A stretch of 64,000 nucleotides of DNA from contig NZ_CVPC01000005.1 of the NCBI RefSeq assembly GCF_001049735.1, positions 372,001 to 436,000 of the forward strand, written 5' to 3'. Shown here one piece after another: positions 19,427-26,567 of this stretch. Origin of the DNA: Nereida ignava (GTDB lineage: Bacteria; Pseudomonadota; Alphaproteobacteria; Rhodobacterales; Rhodobacteraceae). The first letter of the stretch is position 1, and every line of letters starts with the position of its first letter. Made by a program: the position numbers and the translations under genes. The notes under the pieces were generated by a model. That model saw only the letters and a program-made list of their open reading frames with translations, did not search any database and was not told the DNA's origin.

Positions 19427-19992
19427 CACAATAGCTCCACTGCATTAGCTAACTGCTCTGGATTTACATCAATATATCTCTGGGTTGTGCTGATATGCCT
19501 ATGTCCAGCTAAGGCTGCTAACAAGCGAACATTGATGCCTGTGTTGGCAAGCTTGGTAATGAATGTTCTGCGTCCACTGTGACTGGTTGCTCCTTTAAGC
19601 CCACAGTCTTTGTATATCTGTAGAAACAGCTGACACATTGTATTTGCGCTAAAGCTGGTGCGTATCTGTGTCATAAACAAGGGATCATCGCTGTTACGCA
19701 GGGCCACTGTGCTGTGATACTCACGTAGTATGCGCCTTAGCTTGCTGCTCACATATACTGTGCGAGCATATCCGCCCTTGGTCTGTGCTCCTTGAATAGT
19801 GAACTGACTGCGTACCTTGCCTCGCTCATCATACACATCGCCTACAACTAAAGCTGCAATCTCTATTGCGCGAAGTCCTGCTAAGAAGCTCACGTGTATG
19901 ATGGTCTGATCGCGTAGTGTGTGCTTGCGTGTGCTGCAGAAGTTGATCACGTTGCGGTACTGAGTGTCTGTTAGGGTAAGTGCTTGTTTCAT
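19426..19992 (-). CDS. Small tyrosine recombinase (catalytic domain only)
   Basis: A 188-residue site-specific recombinase. The catalytic set is visible: Arg in AGLRAIEIAAL, Lys in TKGGYAR, His-x-x-Arg in TSHSGRRTF, His in LAGHRHIS, and the Tyr nucleophile in TTQRYIDVN. The N-terminal core-binding domain of larger integrases is missing; the protein starts directly with MKQALTLTDTQYRNVINF. The start at 19992 is preferred because small recombinases of this type begin with such a KQALTLT motif; a start at 20079 would add 29 unrelated residues. It is the first gene of a two-gene unit with the 57-residue protein. Confidence 0.88.
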   Translation of the reverse strand: MKQALTLTDTQYRNVINFCSTRKHTLRDQTIIHVSFLAGLRAIEIAALVVGDVYDERGKVRSQFTIQGAQTKGGYARTVYVSSKLRRILREYHSTVALRNSDDPLFMTQIRTSFSANTMCQLFLQIYKDCGLKGATSHSGRRTFITKLANTGINVRLLAALAGHRHISTTQRYIDVNPEQLANAVELL

Positions 19993-20903
19993 ATGCCAAT
20001 CTCTCACGCTGTGTGTGCGTATAGCATACGGTCTGATCGATGATCTGGGCGACCAGATATGGGCCAATATGATCTTCAATGATCACAGTGTGTTAGCTTG
20101 CTCTCCCAGCAAATACTTATTTTATGAGAGTTGAGGTGGTGAGCGAAGGCAACGCAGTGCCAGTTTTATTTAGACAGAGCGCACAGTGGATAAATAACTG
20201 TGTAAGGCAAAACAGGCAAATTTTTCAAATAAGGGTAGGCACTGAGCAAACCAAGGCACAGGCAATATAGGCAACAATACAAACTGGATTAAGGTTAGCA
20301 CGCCGACTGTAATAGTGCTGCAAGTCCGTTCTGATGTGAGACGGTGAGCAAATGTAGTGCCAGTTATACGCTTCAATCAACTACCCCATCCTTGTAGGTG
20401 GGATGCTTTAAGTAGCGAAGGTATAAATGTTCAACCAGCCTGCTGCTTTGATTGTCGTAATAGTGTGGTGAATGAGCTGCTGGCGAATGTGTTGGTAGCT
20501 CAGCAAGTGAGATGGATGACAAGCTCGTAAGAGACCCATCAATGTATAAGGTAGCCTGTCTGTGCGGGTCTTATATATGTGTGTGATATGCCAGTAATAG
20601 AGATGATAGCAAAACCTGCTCTTCCAGATATGGTTTGGTAGTACAGACTAACGTAGTGACGCGAATGTGCGTGTGTGTTGGATCGAGGCCTCAATAGGCC
20701 TTGATCTAACTGCTCTGCGAATGCCTATAGATGTATATGAACTTATATTTACTGCGTTAGCAAAGACACCAAGCATAGAGAACTGAGCGTATGCGAAGTG
20801 AACTATGCGAAGGTGATACACAGACACGTGCCGCGTGGATGTGTCTAAAGCAATAGCACTAATGATCCCAGAACACGTGGCTGCGTTGATAAATACATCA
20901 GTT
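19993..20903. other. Long non-coding stretch inside the element
   Basis: About 900 bases between the small recombinase and the small-gene operon show no convincing gene on either strand. The pentamer GCGAA occurs seven times on the plus strand (20143, 20415, 20483, 20661, 20718, 20793, 20808). The sequence AGTGCCAGTT recurs exactly 200 bases apart at 20156 and 20356, each time shortly after GGTGAGC. An inverted repeat CACAGT/ACTGTG lies at 20182-20202. This could hold an origin, recombinase arm sites or a small RNA; none can be proven from sequence. Confidence 0.5.
20681..20706. other. Strong hairpin in the element's non-coding region
   Basis: GATCGAGGCCT (20681-20691) pairs with AGGCCTTGATC (20696-20706) over 11 positions, with one G-U pair and a four-base loop. 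No T-run follows, so it is not a standard terminator. It could be an RNA structure or a protein-binding palindrome. Confidence 0.55.
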
Positions 20904-20916
20904 AAGGAGATGTATG

Positions 20917-21249
20917 ATGGGACTACAAATACTGGAGCACGTACGAGATCAGCTCAAGCAATGTAATGCTCTAAGCACTGATCGCGAGTTCTGCGAGCAA
21001 TGGCTGGGCAAGAGTGAGTGTTATCTACGTACATTAAGGTATGGGCATCTATCCCCAAGTGCTGATGCTATGATGACCTGTGCAAGCAAACTCAGCTGGT
21101 ATGCACGACAGCTCAACAACAGCACTCAAGTACATCACAAGCACTGGGCTGGTGTATTCGATCAGTTGCGTACTGACTGTGTGAGTGCTGTTGAACAACA
21201 AGCACAGCTCAACTGGCGGTTACGTATGAATGGGTCTGCAGCTCAATGA
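20917..21249 (+). CDS. Small protein of unknown function, element-encoded (DUF6626-like?)
   Basis: A 110-residue protein beginning MGLQILEHVRDQL and containing EFCEQWLGKSECYLRTLRYGHLSPSADAMMTCASKL. The pattern resembles small DUF6626-type proteins of marine alphaproteobacterial mobile elements, with an HTH-like feel; this is from memory and uncertain. AAGGAGA at 20904-20910 is a strong ribosome binding site and fits ATG 20917 better than ATG 20914. Its stop overlaps the next start as ATGA, so it leads a coupled small-gene operon. Confidence 0.7.
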   Translation: MGLQILEHVRDQLKQCNALSTDREFCEQWLGKSECYLRTLRYGHLSPSADAMMTCASKLSWYARQLNNSTQVHHKHWAGVFDQLRTDCVSAVEQQAQLNWRLRMNGSAAQ

Positions 21250-21335
21250 TTTTTATCTGTGTAAATCTTGTGGTGGAGTACTTAGCAAATCAACCAGGTG
21301 AATATTTACCCCCACGTCTGCGAGTGCGGCTGTGA
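21246..21335 (+). CDS. 29-residue coupled small protein
   Basis: A short frame of 29 residues beginning MIFICVNLVVEYL. It starts by ATGA overlap with the preceding gene (ATG 21246-21248, TGA 21247-21249) and ends by GTGA overlap with the next (GTG 21332-21334, TGA 21333-21335). This double coupling is the main reason to regard it as real. No function is recognised; it may serve only to pass ribosomes along. Confidence 0.45.
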   Translation: MIFICVNLVVEYLANQPGEYLPPRLRVRL

Positions 21336-21622
21336 CAGCACTTACGGACATACAACGCTCGTTGAATGCAATACGTGCTATAGAGCGTGATAGTAGTACC
21401 GATGTGAGACTTGCGGCACTTGCACTTCTAACTGCTACGACAGCTGATATAGCTAAGGAACTACGAGGTGAGAGTGTGCCTAAACAGACGCCTAAGCAAC
21501 CTATTAAAGCTCCTCCTATTCCTCCTCCAAGTCCAACAAATCAACCGCAGCAAGCGCCGCCACAACACAAGGATGCTGCTCGACCCTTTACAGAGCCAGA
21601 GCAGCAACGTGAGCCAGAATAA
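21332..21622 (+). CDS. Small element protein with proline-rich tail
   Basis: A 96-residue protein with GTG start, coupled by GTGA overlap to the 29-residue frame. The first half is helical (RSLNAIRAIER, VRLAALALLTATTADIAKEL). The second half is a Pro/Gln-rich tail with repeated PPIPPPSP- and QPQQAPP-like stretches, probably disordered. The family is not recognised. No good ribosome binding site precedes it, so translation likely depends on coupling. Confidence 0.5.
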   Translation: MTALTDIQRSLNAIRAIERDSSTDVRLAALALLTATTADIAKELRGESVPKQTPKQPIKAPPIPPPSPTNQPQQAPPQHKDAARPFTEPEQQREPE

Positions 21623-21688
21623 TATTTGACGTTGGGAGCACGTCACCTAACTCACTTAGTACCATAGTGATACTAAAGGAGTTAGGCA

Positions 21689-22048
21689 ATGCCAACATTA
21701 GACGAACTACTCAAGAAATATAACATTGATGCAACGGTGAACCCTCAATCTGGTCCACGTGCAAAACTACTCGCGCAGGCAAACAGAATGCTGTCTCAGC
21801 TGGACAAGTATAAGACTGAGCAAGAGCTGGATGGTGAGACGACACAGTACTGGTGGGCTCCGCAAAGCGTTGACGGCAAGCGCCGTGTGTCAGCACGTTA
21901 TGGTGCTAAGGTGGTTGAGGGTATGGCTACATATGCTGACAACACATTGGATAGTGTGCGCAGCACAATCCAAACGTTCCACAAGCTTATTGAAGACAGT
22001 GATGACGCTACGTGGGCACACGAAGAAGAGCGTCGCAAAAAAAAGTAA
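21689..22048 (+). CDS. Small element protein, possible frameshift donor
   Basis: A 119-residue protein of unknown function, preceded by AAAGGAG with good spacing. It starts MPTLDELLKKYNIDATV and contains YWWAPQSVDGKRRVSARYGAKVVEGM. It ends in the basic EEERRKKK. Proteins of similar look occur in other marine alphaproteobacterial elements as far as I recall, but I cannot name the family. Its last codons form the sequence A AAA AAG TAA, and the next gene lies in the -1 frame from this point. Confidence 0.72.
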   Translation: MPTLDELLKKYNIDATVNPQSGPRAKLLAQANRMLSQLDKYKTEQELDGETTQYWWAPQSVDGKRRVSARYGAKVVEGMATYADNTLDSVRSTIQTFHKLIEDSDDATWAHEEERRKKK

Positions 22049-22467
22049 TACGGCGTGTTGTTCGTATATATGAGCAAGTAGACACTGGGCCGATTTATGA
22101 TGAGTTGGTCCAGTGGATGCGTACCTATAGATCGCTACAAGCTCGTATGTGGTCTGCTAAGGACAGCACGCAGAAGAAGATAGACGATACGCTTGAGGCA
22201 CTGGGTGAGCGTATAGACGAACGTATTACGGAGCTGACTGACAATGAGCGTATGGCGCTGGACTGTTGGAAACACGGCATACTGCCTGGCATATATGAGA
22301 TGGACCGCGAGGCATTGATGCAGAAACCCTATGTGAGCATCCGCAAGATTGAGCGGTGGGATGACGAATATAACGTTGATGATGCTGTACCAACAGATGA
22401 TGCTGAGCACGACACGGGTGTCATCAGTGATCAGCTGCGTGGCTTCTTAGATATGTACAAAGCTTAG
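22012..22467 (+). CDS. Small element protein or C-terminal half of a frameshift fusion
   Basis: The frame encodes up to 151 residues, nominally from GTG 22012. That start lies 37 bases inside the preceding gene and has no ribosome binding site. The body contains IYEQVDTGPIYDELVQWM, a charged helical middle (KKIDDTLEALGERIDERITEL) and the acidic tail DDAEHDTGVISDQLRGFLDMY. The lack of a convincing start suggests that it may be made by -1 frameshifting from the upstream gene, giving a fusion of about 260 residues. Function and family are unknown. Confidence 0.6.
   Translation: MGTRRRASQKKVIRRVVRIYEQVDTGPIYDELVQWMRTYRSLQARMWSAKDSTQKKIDDTLEALGERIDERITELTDNERMALDCWKHGILPGIYEMDREALMQKPYVSIRKIERWDDEYNVDDAVPTDDAEHDTGVISDQLRGFLDMYKA
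22039..22048 (+). promoter_or_regulatory. Possible -1 ribosomal frameshift site
   Basis: A run of eight A residues (22037-22044) followed by G gives A AAA AAG directly before the TAA stop, in phase with the upstream gene. This is the most efficient known bacterial -1 slippery heptamer, used in E. coli dnaX. A shift there leads straight into the downstream 141-codon frame. No clear downstream stem was found, and the upstream GAAGAAGAG is only a weak Shine-Dalgarno-like enhancer. Confidence 0.5.
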
Positions 22468-22586
22468 GAGTGTTTGTCTCAACGCATACAGTCCTAAGCT
22501 CACCTTATAAGCGTACATATCTCTACAGTTATGCGTGTATGCCGTAAGTATTGCTCAAGGGGCAGGCAGGCATAGTGATGCTGGTA

Positions 22587-23540
22587 TCAAATACTCATAC
22601 TGCTGATTGCATCACTTACAATCTCTGTACGTTGATGAAGTAGGTTTGGTTCAAGATGTGCGTAGCGCTGCGTCATCTGTAAACTGCTGTGTCCCAATAG
22701 TGTCTGCACTTCGTACAAGCTTACTCCTTTATTGATAAGCATACTGGCATACGTATGACGTAGATCGTGAATACGAACACCAGTTAGTCCAGCTTTGTCA
22801 CGAGCTGTGAACCAACTTGCATAGAAGCTGTGATATGCGGTGCGTGTATATGGGTTGGTAAACACATAGCAGTCTGGCTTTGTAGGTAAGTCCAATCGAT
22901 CAGCTTGAGTGCGTGTTGCGTCCAGTACTTCGAGTGCTGATGAGCTGAGTATAATGCGTCTTGATCTGCCATTCTTACTGCGAGGCACTGTCCAGACACG
23001 CTTCGCAATATCTACGTCTTGCCAACGCATATTACGTGCTTCACCTTTGCGAGCGCCTGTGAGGAGTAAGAGCTGAACGAATAGATATAAGAACTGATTA
23101 CTGCTGGCACGGCAGGCTTTGAGCAGACTATTGATCTCATCGTCACTCAAGAAGCGCTGTGTGTAATCTCCCACTGTCAGCTTCTTTATGTTCTGCTGAT
23201 ACTGGCTGTATCCAGTGAGATGTCCCCAGTGTCGTGCAAGGTTAAGCATCCTGTTCATTAGGTGAATGTGCTTATTGATTGTGCTTCGCTTATACTCTCG
23301 CAGGATCTGCTGCCTTACCCATACATCCAGAACAGGGTTAGTCAGCTCATCAAGGCTATAGCGACCAAGCTTCTCTCGCATATGCGTGTTGTACACGCTC
23401 CAGTCGTGATAAGCTAAGCGCTTAGTGGCTTTGGCATGCGGGTAATAATGCTCATCGAAGAACGTATTAAGTGTGAGTAGAGGTGCGGCGCTACTATGCT
23501 GGGGATCGCGACTATTAGATCGTCTTAGGAAAGAAATCAT
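22587..23540 (-). CDS. Tyrosine recombinase (integrase) next to the right repeat
   Basis: A full-length phage-type integrase of 317 residues. The N-terminal half holds the SAM-like core-binding domain (TLNTFFDEHYYPHAKATKR and onward). The catalytic domain shows Arg in LLTGARKGEARNM, Lys in PRSKNGRSRRI, His-x-x-Arg in IHDLRHTYA, His in LLGHSSLQ and the Tyr in MTQRYAHLEP. ATG 23540 has a clear AGGAG ribosome binding site, so it is chosen over an in-frame ATG at 23570. The gene ends the element 122 bases before the right repeat, the usual place for the integrase that acts on that site. Confidence 0.92.
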   Translation of the reverse strand: MISFLRRSNSRDPQHSSAAPLLTLNTFFDEHYYPHAKATKRLAYHDWSVYNTHMREKLGRYSLDELTNPVLDVWVRQQILREYKRSTINKHIHLMNRMLNLARHWGHLTGYSQYQQNIKKLTVGDYTQRFLSDDEINSLLKACRASSNQFLYLFVQLLLLTGARKGEARNMRWQDVDIAKRVWTVPRSKNGRSRRIILSSSALEVLDATRTQADRLDLPTKPDCYVFTNPYTRTAYHSFYASWFTARDKAGLTGVRIHDLRHTYASMLINKGVSLYEVQTLLGHSSLQMTQRYAHLEPNLLHQRTEIVSDAISSMSI

Positions 23541-23653
23541 CGTGTGCTCCTGTAAGTAATACAGCAGCATTATGTTCAGCTATATGATTGGACGAGTGCC
23601 GAAATGCCATGTGAATCGTAGTATAAAGTCATCGTTACTGCGATCTGTCATAA

Positions 23654-24979
23654 TCTAATCGTCTCTTCGCAACGACAGCGCTTGTAGCAACCGCTGGCAT
23701 CGCATCCGCAGACGTTACGTTCTCCGGCTCAGGTGAAGCTGGTATCTACCGCACTGAGGCAGCTGATGCTGTAGCTGCAAAGCTTGGTGTGAAAGTTGGT
23801 ACAGCAAGTGCAACCGTCGGCGCATATGCGTATGATTCCACGACTGGTGCGCTAACATACACAGCTGCCACTGGTACTGCCGCTGCAGCAGTAGCTTCTG
23901 AAATCCAAACGACACGTAACTCCATTCAAGCGACAAAAGCAGCTATTGCAGCTCACCAAGCCAATATGGATGCAGATACTACAGAAGCAGATTACAACAC
24001 TGAGAAAGATCTCAAGACAGCTGACGAAGCTGAGCTTGCTCGTCTAGAAGCGGTTCTTGCAAAGCAAGTTGGCACAGCAGCAGCTGCAGCAGTACCAGCT
24101 GGCGACATGACAGCTTACTCTGGCTACCAAGCCGACGTTACTCTCTCAACTGAGACAGACAGCGGTATCAAGTTCACAATGGGCTTCGACCTTGAAGCTG
24201 GCCTGATGGCTGACCAAGACGACGACCGTGAGATGGACACCAAAGACGGTTCTATCGCTAACTCAACACTGACAATGGAAGCTAACGGCTACACATTGGT
24301 AATCGGTCAAGACGAAATCGACGATCTGTATGACGACTCACAGAACGGCGACATCTCACTGTCTGGCAACATGAATGGCTTGTCATTCACAGTTGTACAT
24401 GACTTTGAAGACAGTGTTGTAGCTAAAGCGGCTACATACAAAGCCGCCGTCGCAGCGACGACAGCAGCCACAGCTGCTGATGCCACATACAAAGCAGCTA
24501 CGTTCACAGACGCAGTTGCAGCTGTACACGAAGGCACATCGCTTTCACTCGGTTACACAATGGGCCCAGCAGCTCTGTCACTCGTAAGCACAACAGCTAA
24601 CGACCGTGGCAACTCAGCTACTGAGTTCGGCATCGACTACACAGTGTCAGACACTCTGAGCTTCTCAGTTGACTATGACACACAAGGCAAGCGTGATGCG
24701 ATCGCTACAGTTGGTGTGACATATGCTATCGATGCGCTGACAATCACTGCTAAGTACGCAGATGACAAAAACCACGCTGGCAACACCAACAAAGATGGCA
24801 AAGCTTCTACAAACTTGTCAGTTGCTTACGCTCAAGGCCCAGTCTCTGCGACATTCGCAACAGACGAGTCAAATGCATGGTGGATCAACACACAGTACGA
24901 CCTCGGTGGCGGTGCATCAGCATTCGCGACAGTTGACCACCAAGAGTTCGCTGTAGCTGGTCTTAGCTTCGCATTCTAA
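23654..24979 (+). pseudogene. Displaced porin body without start codon (silent resident copy)
   Basis: An open frame follows the TAA at 23651 and enters the 52-bp repeat in the same frame as the expressed porin signal peptide. It reads LFATTALVATAGIASAD, then VTFSGSGEAGIYRTEA, and ends AGLSFAF. No ATG, GTG or TTG precedes the repeat, and no ribosome binding site or promoter-like leader is visible, so it should be silent while the element is present. The barrel is complete otherwise. Residues ~70-130 of the frame are helical and polar (EIQTTRNSIQATKAAIAAHQ and more), an unusual insertion for a porin loop. It is intact coding potential rather than decayed sequence. Confidence 0.85.
23662..23713 (+). 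repeat. 52-bp direct repeat, right copy (inferred attR)
   Basis: Identical over 52 bases to 18257-18308. The base before it (G at 23661) differs from the left copy (T at 18256), as does the base after (G at 23714 against A at 18309). The offset is 5405 bases. It is the junction between the element and the displaced porin. Confidence 0.92.
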
Positions 24980-25039
24980 TCTAACGATTAGTATCGACTA
25001 TAGAGAGAGCGCATCTTCGGGTGCGCTCTTTTCTTTTGG
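24972..25039 (+). repeat. 68-bp direct repeat at porin 3' end, copy 2
   Basis: This matches 19171-19238 with one difference and covers the last codons, stop and terminator of the displaced porin. It lies outside the 52-bp-bounded element. Confidence 0.93.
25006..25036 (+). terminator. Rho-independent terminator after the displaced porin
   Basis: The same hairpin as at 19205, AGAGCGCATC-TTCG-GGTGCGCTCT, with one G-U pair in place of A-T, followed by a T-rich tail. Confidence 0.9.
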
Positions 25040-25082
25040 GGCCTGCTGCGCGATACGAATAGGGTGCAACGAAGGGTACCCC

Positions 25083-26567
25083 ATGCAGCGACCGTCCGAG
25101 CAACAGCTACAAACTGCGTTCAAATCCGCCCTTGCCGCGATGAACGCCAAAAAGTTCGCGCTTGCGGCCCAGCAATTCCAGAAAATTTTACGCGTCGTGC
25201 CAAATCATGGCCCGCCTCACCTGCATCTTGGAACGCTTTACACCAAAGGCGGTAAGCCGGATGCGGCGGTGACCCATTTGGCGGCAGCGGCCAAGCAGAT
25301 GCCGAAAGAGCCCGCGGTTCATATGCAATATGGTGTCGCCCTTGGTGCTGTGGGGCAGTACAACAAAGCGGTGTCCGCCCTTGGTAAAGCGGAAAAGCTT
25401 GCGCCGGCTTCTGTTGCTGTGTTGGCTAATTCCGCGCATGTGTATCAACTGATGGGCGAATTGAAGAAGGCAGAGTTTTATCTGCGCAAGGCCCTGAAGC
25501 TACAGCCAAATGACGGCAGTCTTTATCGCCTGTTGTCTATCGCGCGGAAGTTCACGCCCGATGATCCGTATCTTGCGAAAATGCTGGCGATCACGCCGGA
25601 GCAATTGGCAAATGACACGGACTGCTGGGAATTAGATTTTGCGATCACCAAGGCGCTTGAGGACACCAAAGCCTATGAGGCCGCGTTCCCTTATCTAAAG
25701 CGCGGCAACGATTTGGTTGCGGCGAATTACCCCTATGACCCCCAAGCGTGGCGCGATCAGGTGGCACAGCTGCAAAGCGCGCAGTCTGGCCTTGATCCTG
25801 CTGCACCTCATCCGGATCATATCAAAGACGCGCCAATTTTTGTGACCGGCATGCCGCGGTCCGGCACCACGTTGATTGAACAGATTATTGCGGCGCATTC
25901 TGATGTGACCAGCATGGGGGAGACGGGGTTTGCCTCTGGCGCGGTTGAGCGGCTTTTGCGCGATGGCAGTAGCTATAAGCCCGTTAGTGATGTAGCGGAT
26001 AGGTTGCGCAGTGACGTGGCGGATAAGTACCTTGCGGATGTGGCGGCCCGTTATCCCGCTGCGAAGCGGACCGTTGATAAATCCATCCAAACGTATCTCT
26101 ACCTTGGGGCGATCAAAACGATCATGCCCAACGCCAAGTTCTTGATTGTTCAACGGGACCCACGCGACAATCTGTTGTCGATTTATCGCAATCTGTTCCA
26201 GGCGGGCACCCACAGATACGCCTATGATTTTGAAAGCCTTGCGGATCACTATTTGGCTTTTCGGGATATGGTCTCGTTTTGGAAACAGCAGATGCCGGAT
26301 GATATTTACATCGCTGATTATGATGCGTTGGTTCGTGATCCCGAAGACAAGGCCCGTGCGCTGATTGCGGCGTGTGGTTTGGAGTGGCAGGATCAGTGTC
26401 TAGAGTTTCATAAATCGACAGGCGCGGTCAAAACGCTATCTCTGGCGCAGGTCCGTCAGCCAATTTACAAGTCGTCGCAAAAGGCATGGCAGCGTTACGG
26501 CGATGGGGTTATGCCCTTGCTAAAGGCTTTGGAAAAACGAGGTATCGATGTCACTGAATGGGATTAA
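25083..26567 (+). CDS. Tetratricopeptide-repeat sulfotransferase
   Basis: A 494-residue protein joining TPR-like helical repeats (residues ~1-170) to a C-terminal sulfotransferase domain. The PAPS-binding 5' loop is FVTGMPRSGTTLIEQIIAAH near residues 255-275, followed by the usual ETGF segment. The later VQRDPRDNLLSIYRNLF gives the 3'-phosphate contacts. The acceptor is unknown; such enzymes modify peptides or surface sugars. The start ATG 25083 follows GAAGGG. The yggS start overlaps its end by 20 bases. Confidence 0.88.
   Translation: MQRPSEQQLQTAFKSALAAMNAKKFALAAQQFQKILRVVPNHGPPHLHLGTLYTKGGKPDAAVTHLAAAAKQMPKEPAVHMQYGVALGAVGQYNKAVSALGKAEKLAPASVAVLANSAHVYQLMGELKKAEFYLRKALKLQPNDGSLYRLLSIARKFTPDDPYLAKMLAITPEQLANDTDCWELDFAITKALEDTKAYEAAFPYLKRGNDLVAANYPYDPQAWRDQVAQLQSAQSGLDPAAPHPDHIKDAPIFVTGMPRSGTTLIEQIIAAHSDVTSMGETGFASGAVERLLRDGSSYKPVSDVADRLRSDVADKYLADVAARYPAAKRTVDKSIQTYLYLGAIKTIMPNAKFLIVQRDPRDNLLSIYRNLFQAGTHRYAYDFESLADHYLAFRDMVSFWKQQMPDDIYIADYDALVRDPEDKARALIAACGLEWQDQCLEFHKSTGAVKTLSLAQVRQPIYKSSQKAWQRYGDGVMPLLKALEKRGIDVTEWD

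Larger units (their letters stand above)
18257..23713. mobile_element. Integrative element that swaps the porin mature domain
   Basis: The unit between the 52-bp repeats is 5405 bases long (18257 to 23661 plus the right repeat). It carries a porin mature domain with terminator, a 57-residue protein, two tyrosine recombinases on the minus strand, a non-coding stretch and an operon of small unknown proteins on the plus strand. Codon choice in the interior differs visibly from the flanks (more TAT, CTA and ATA codons), which fits foreign origin. Insertion inside the signal-peptide codons keeps the left porin frame open and leaves the right porin body without a start. Excision between the repeats would restore that right-hand porin in frame. 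The boundaries are seen directly; mobility is inferred from the repeats and recombinases. Confidence 0.85.

Noticed and set aside
19260-19448. 62-residue plus-strand frame opposite the recombinase end
   Set aside because: It is Cys/Ser/Leu-rich and antisense to the coupled 57-residue gene, which has far better support.
20170-20376. Open frame of 68 residues on the minus strand in the element's non-coding stretch
   Set aside because: No ribosome binding site, composition unlike the other element genes, and it runs through the inverted repeat and one copy of the 200-base-spaced repeat.
23789-24979. Separate expressed porin starting at GTG 23789
   Set aside because: This start lacks a ribosome binding site and would remove the signal peptide that is present in frame just upstream; the frame is better read as a displaced body.
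18257-25039. Simple tandem duplication of a porin gene
   Set aside because: The two bodies are very different in sequence while only the leader and 3' end are the same, and recombinase genes lie between; duplication with divergence would not leave 52 identical bases at one edge.
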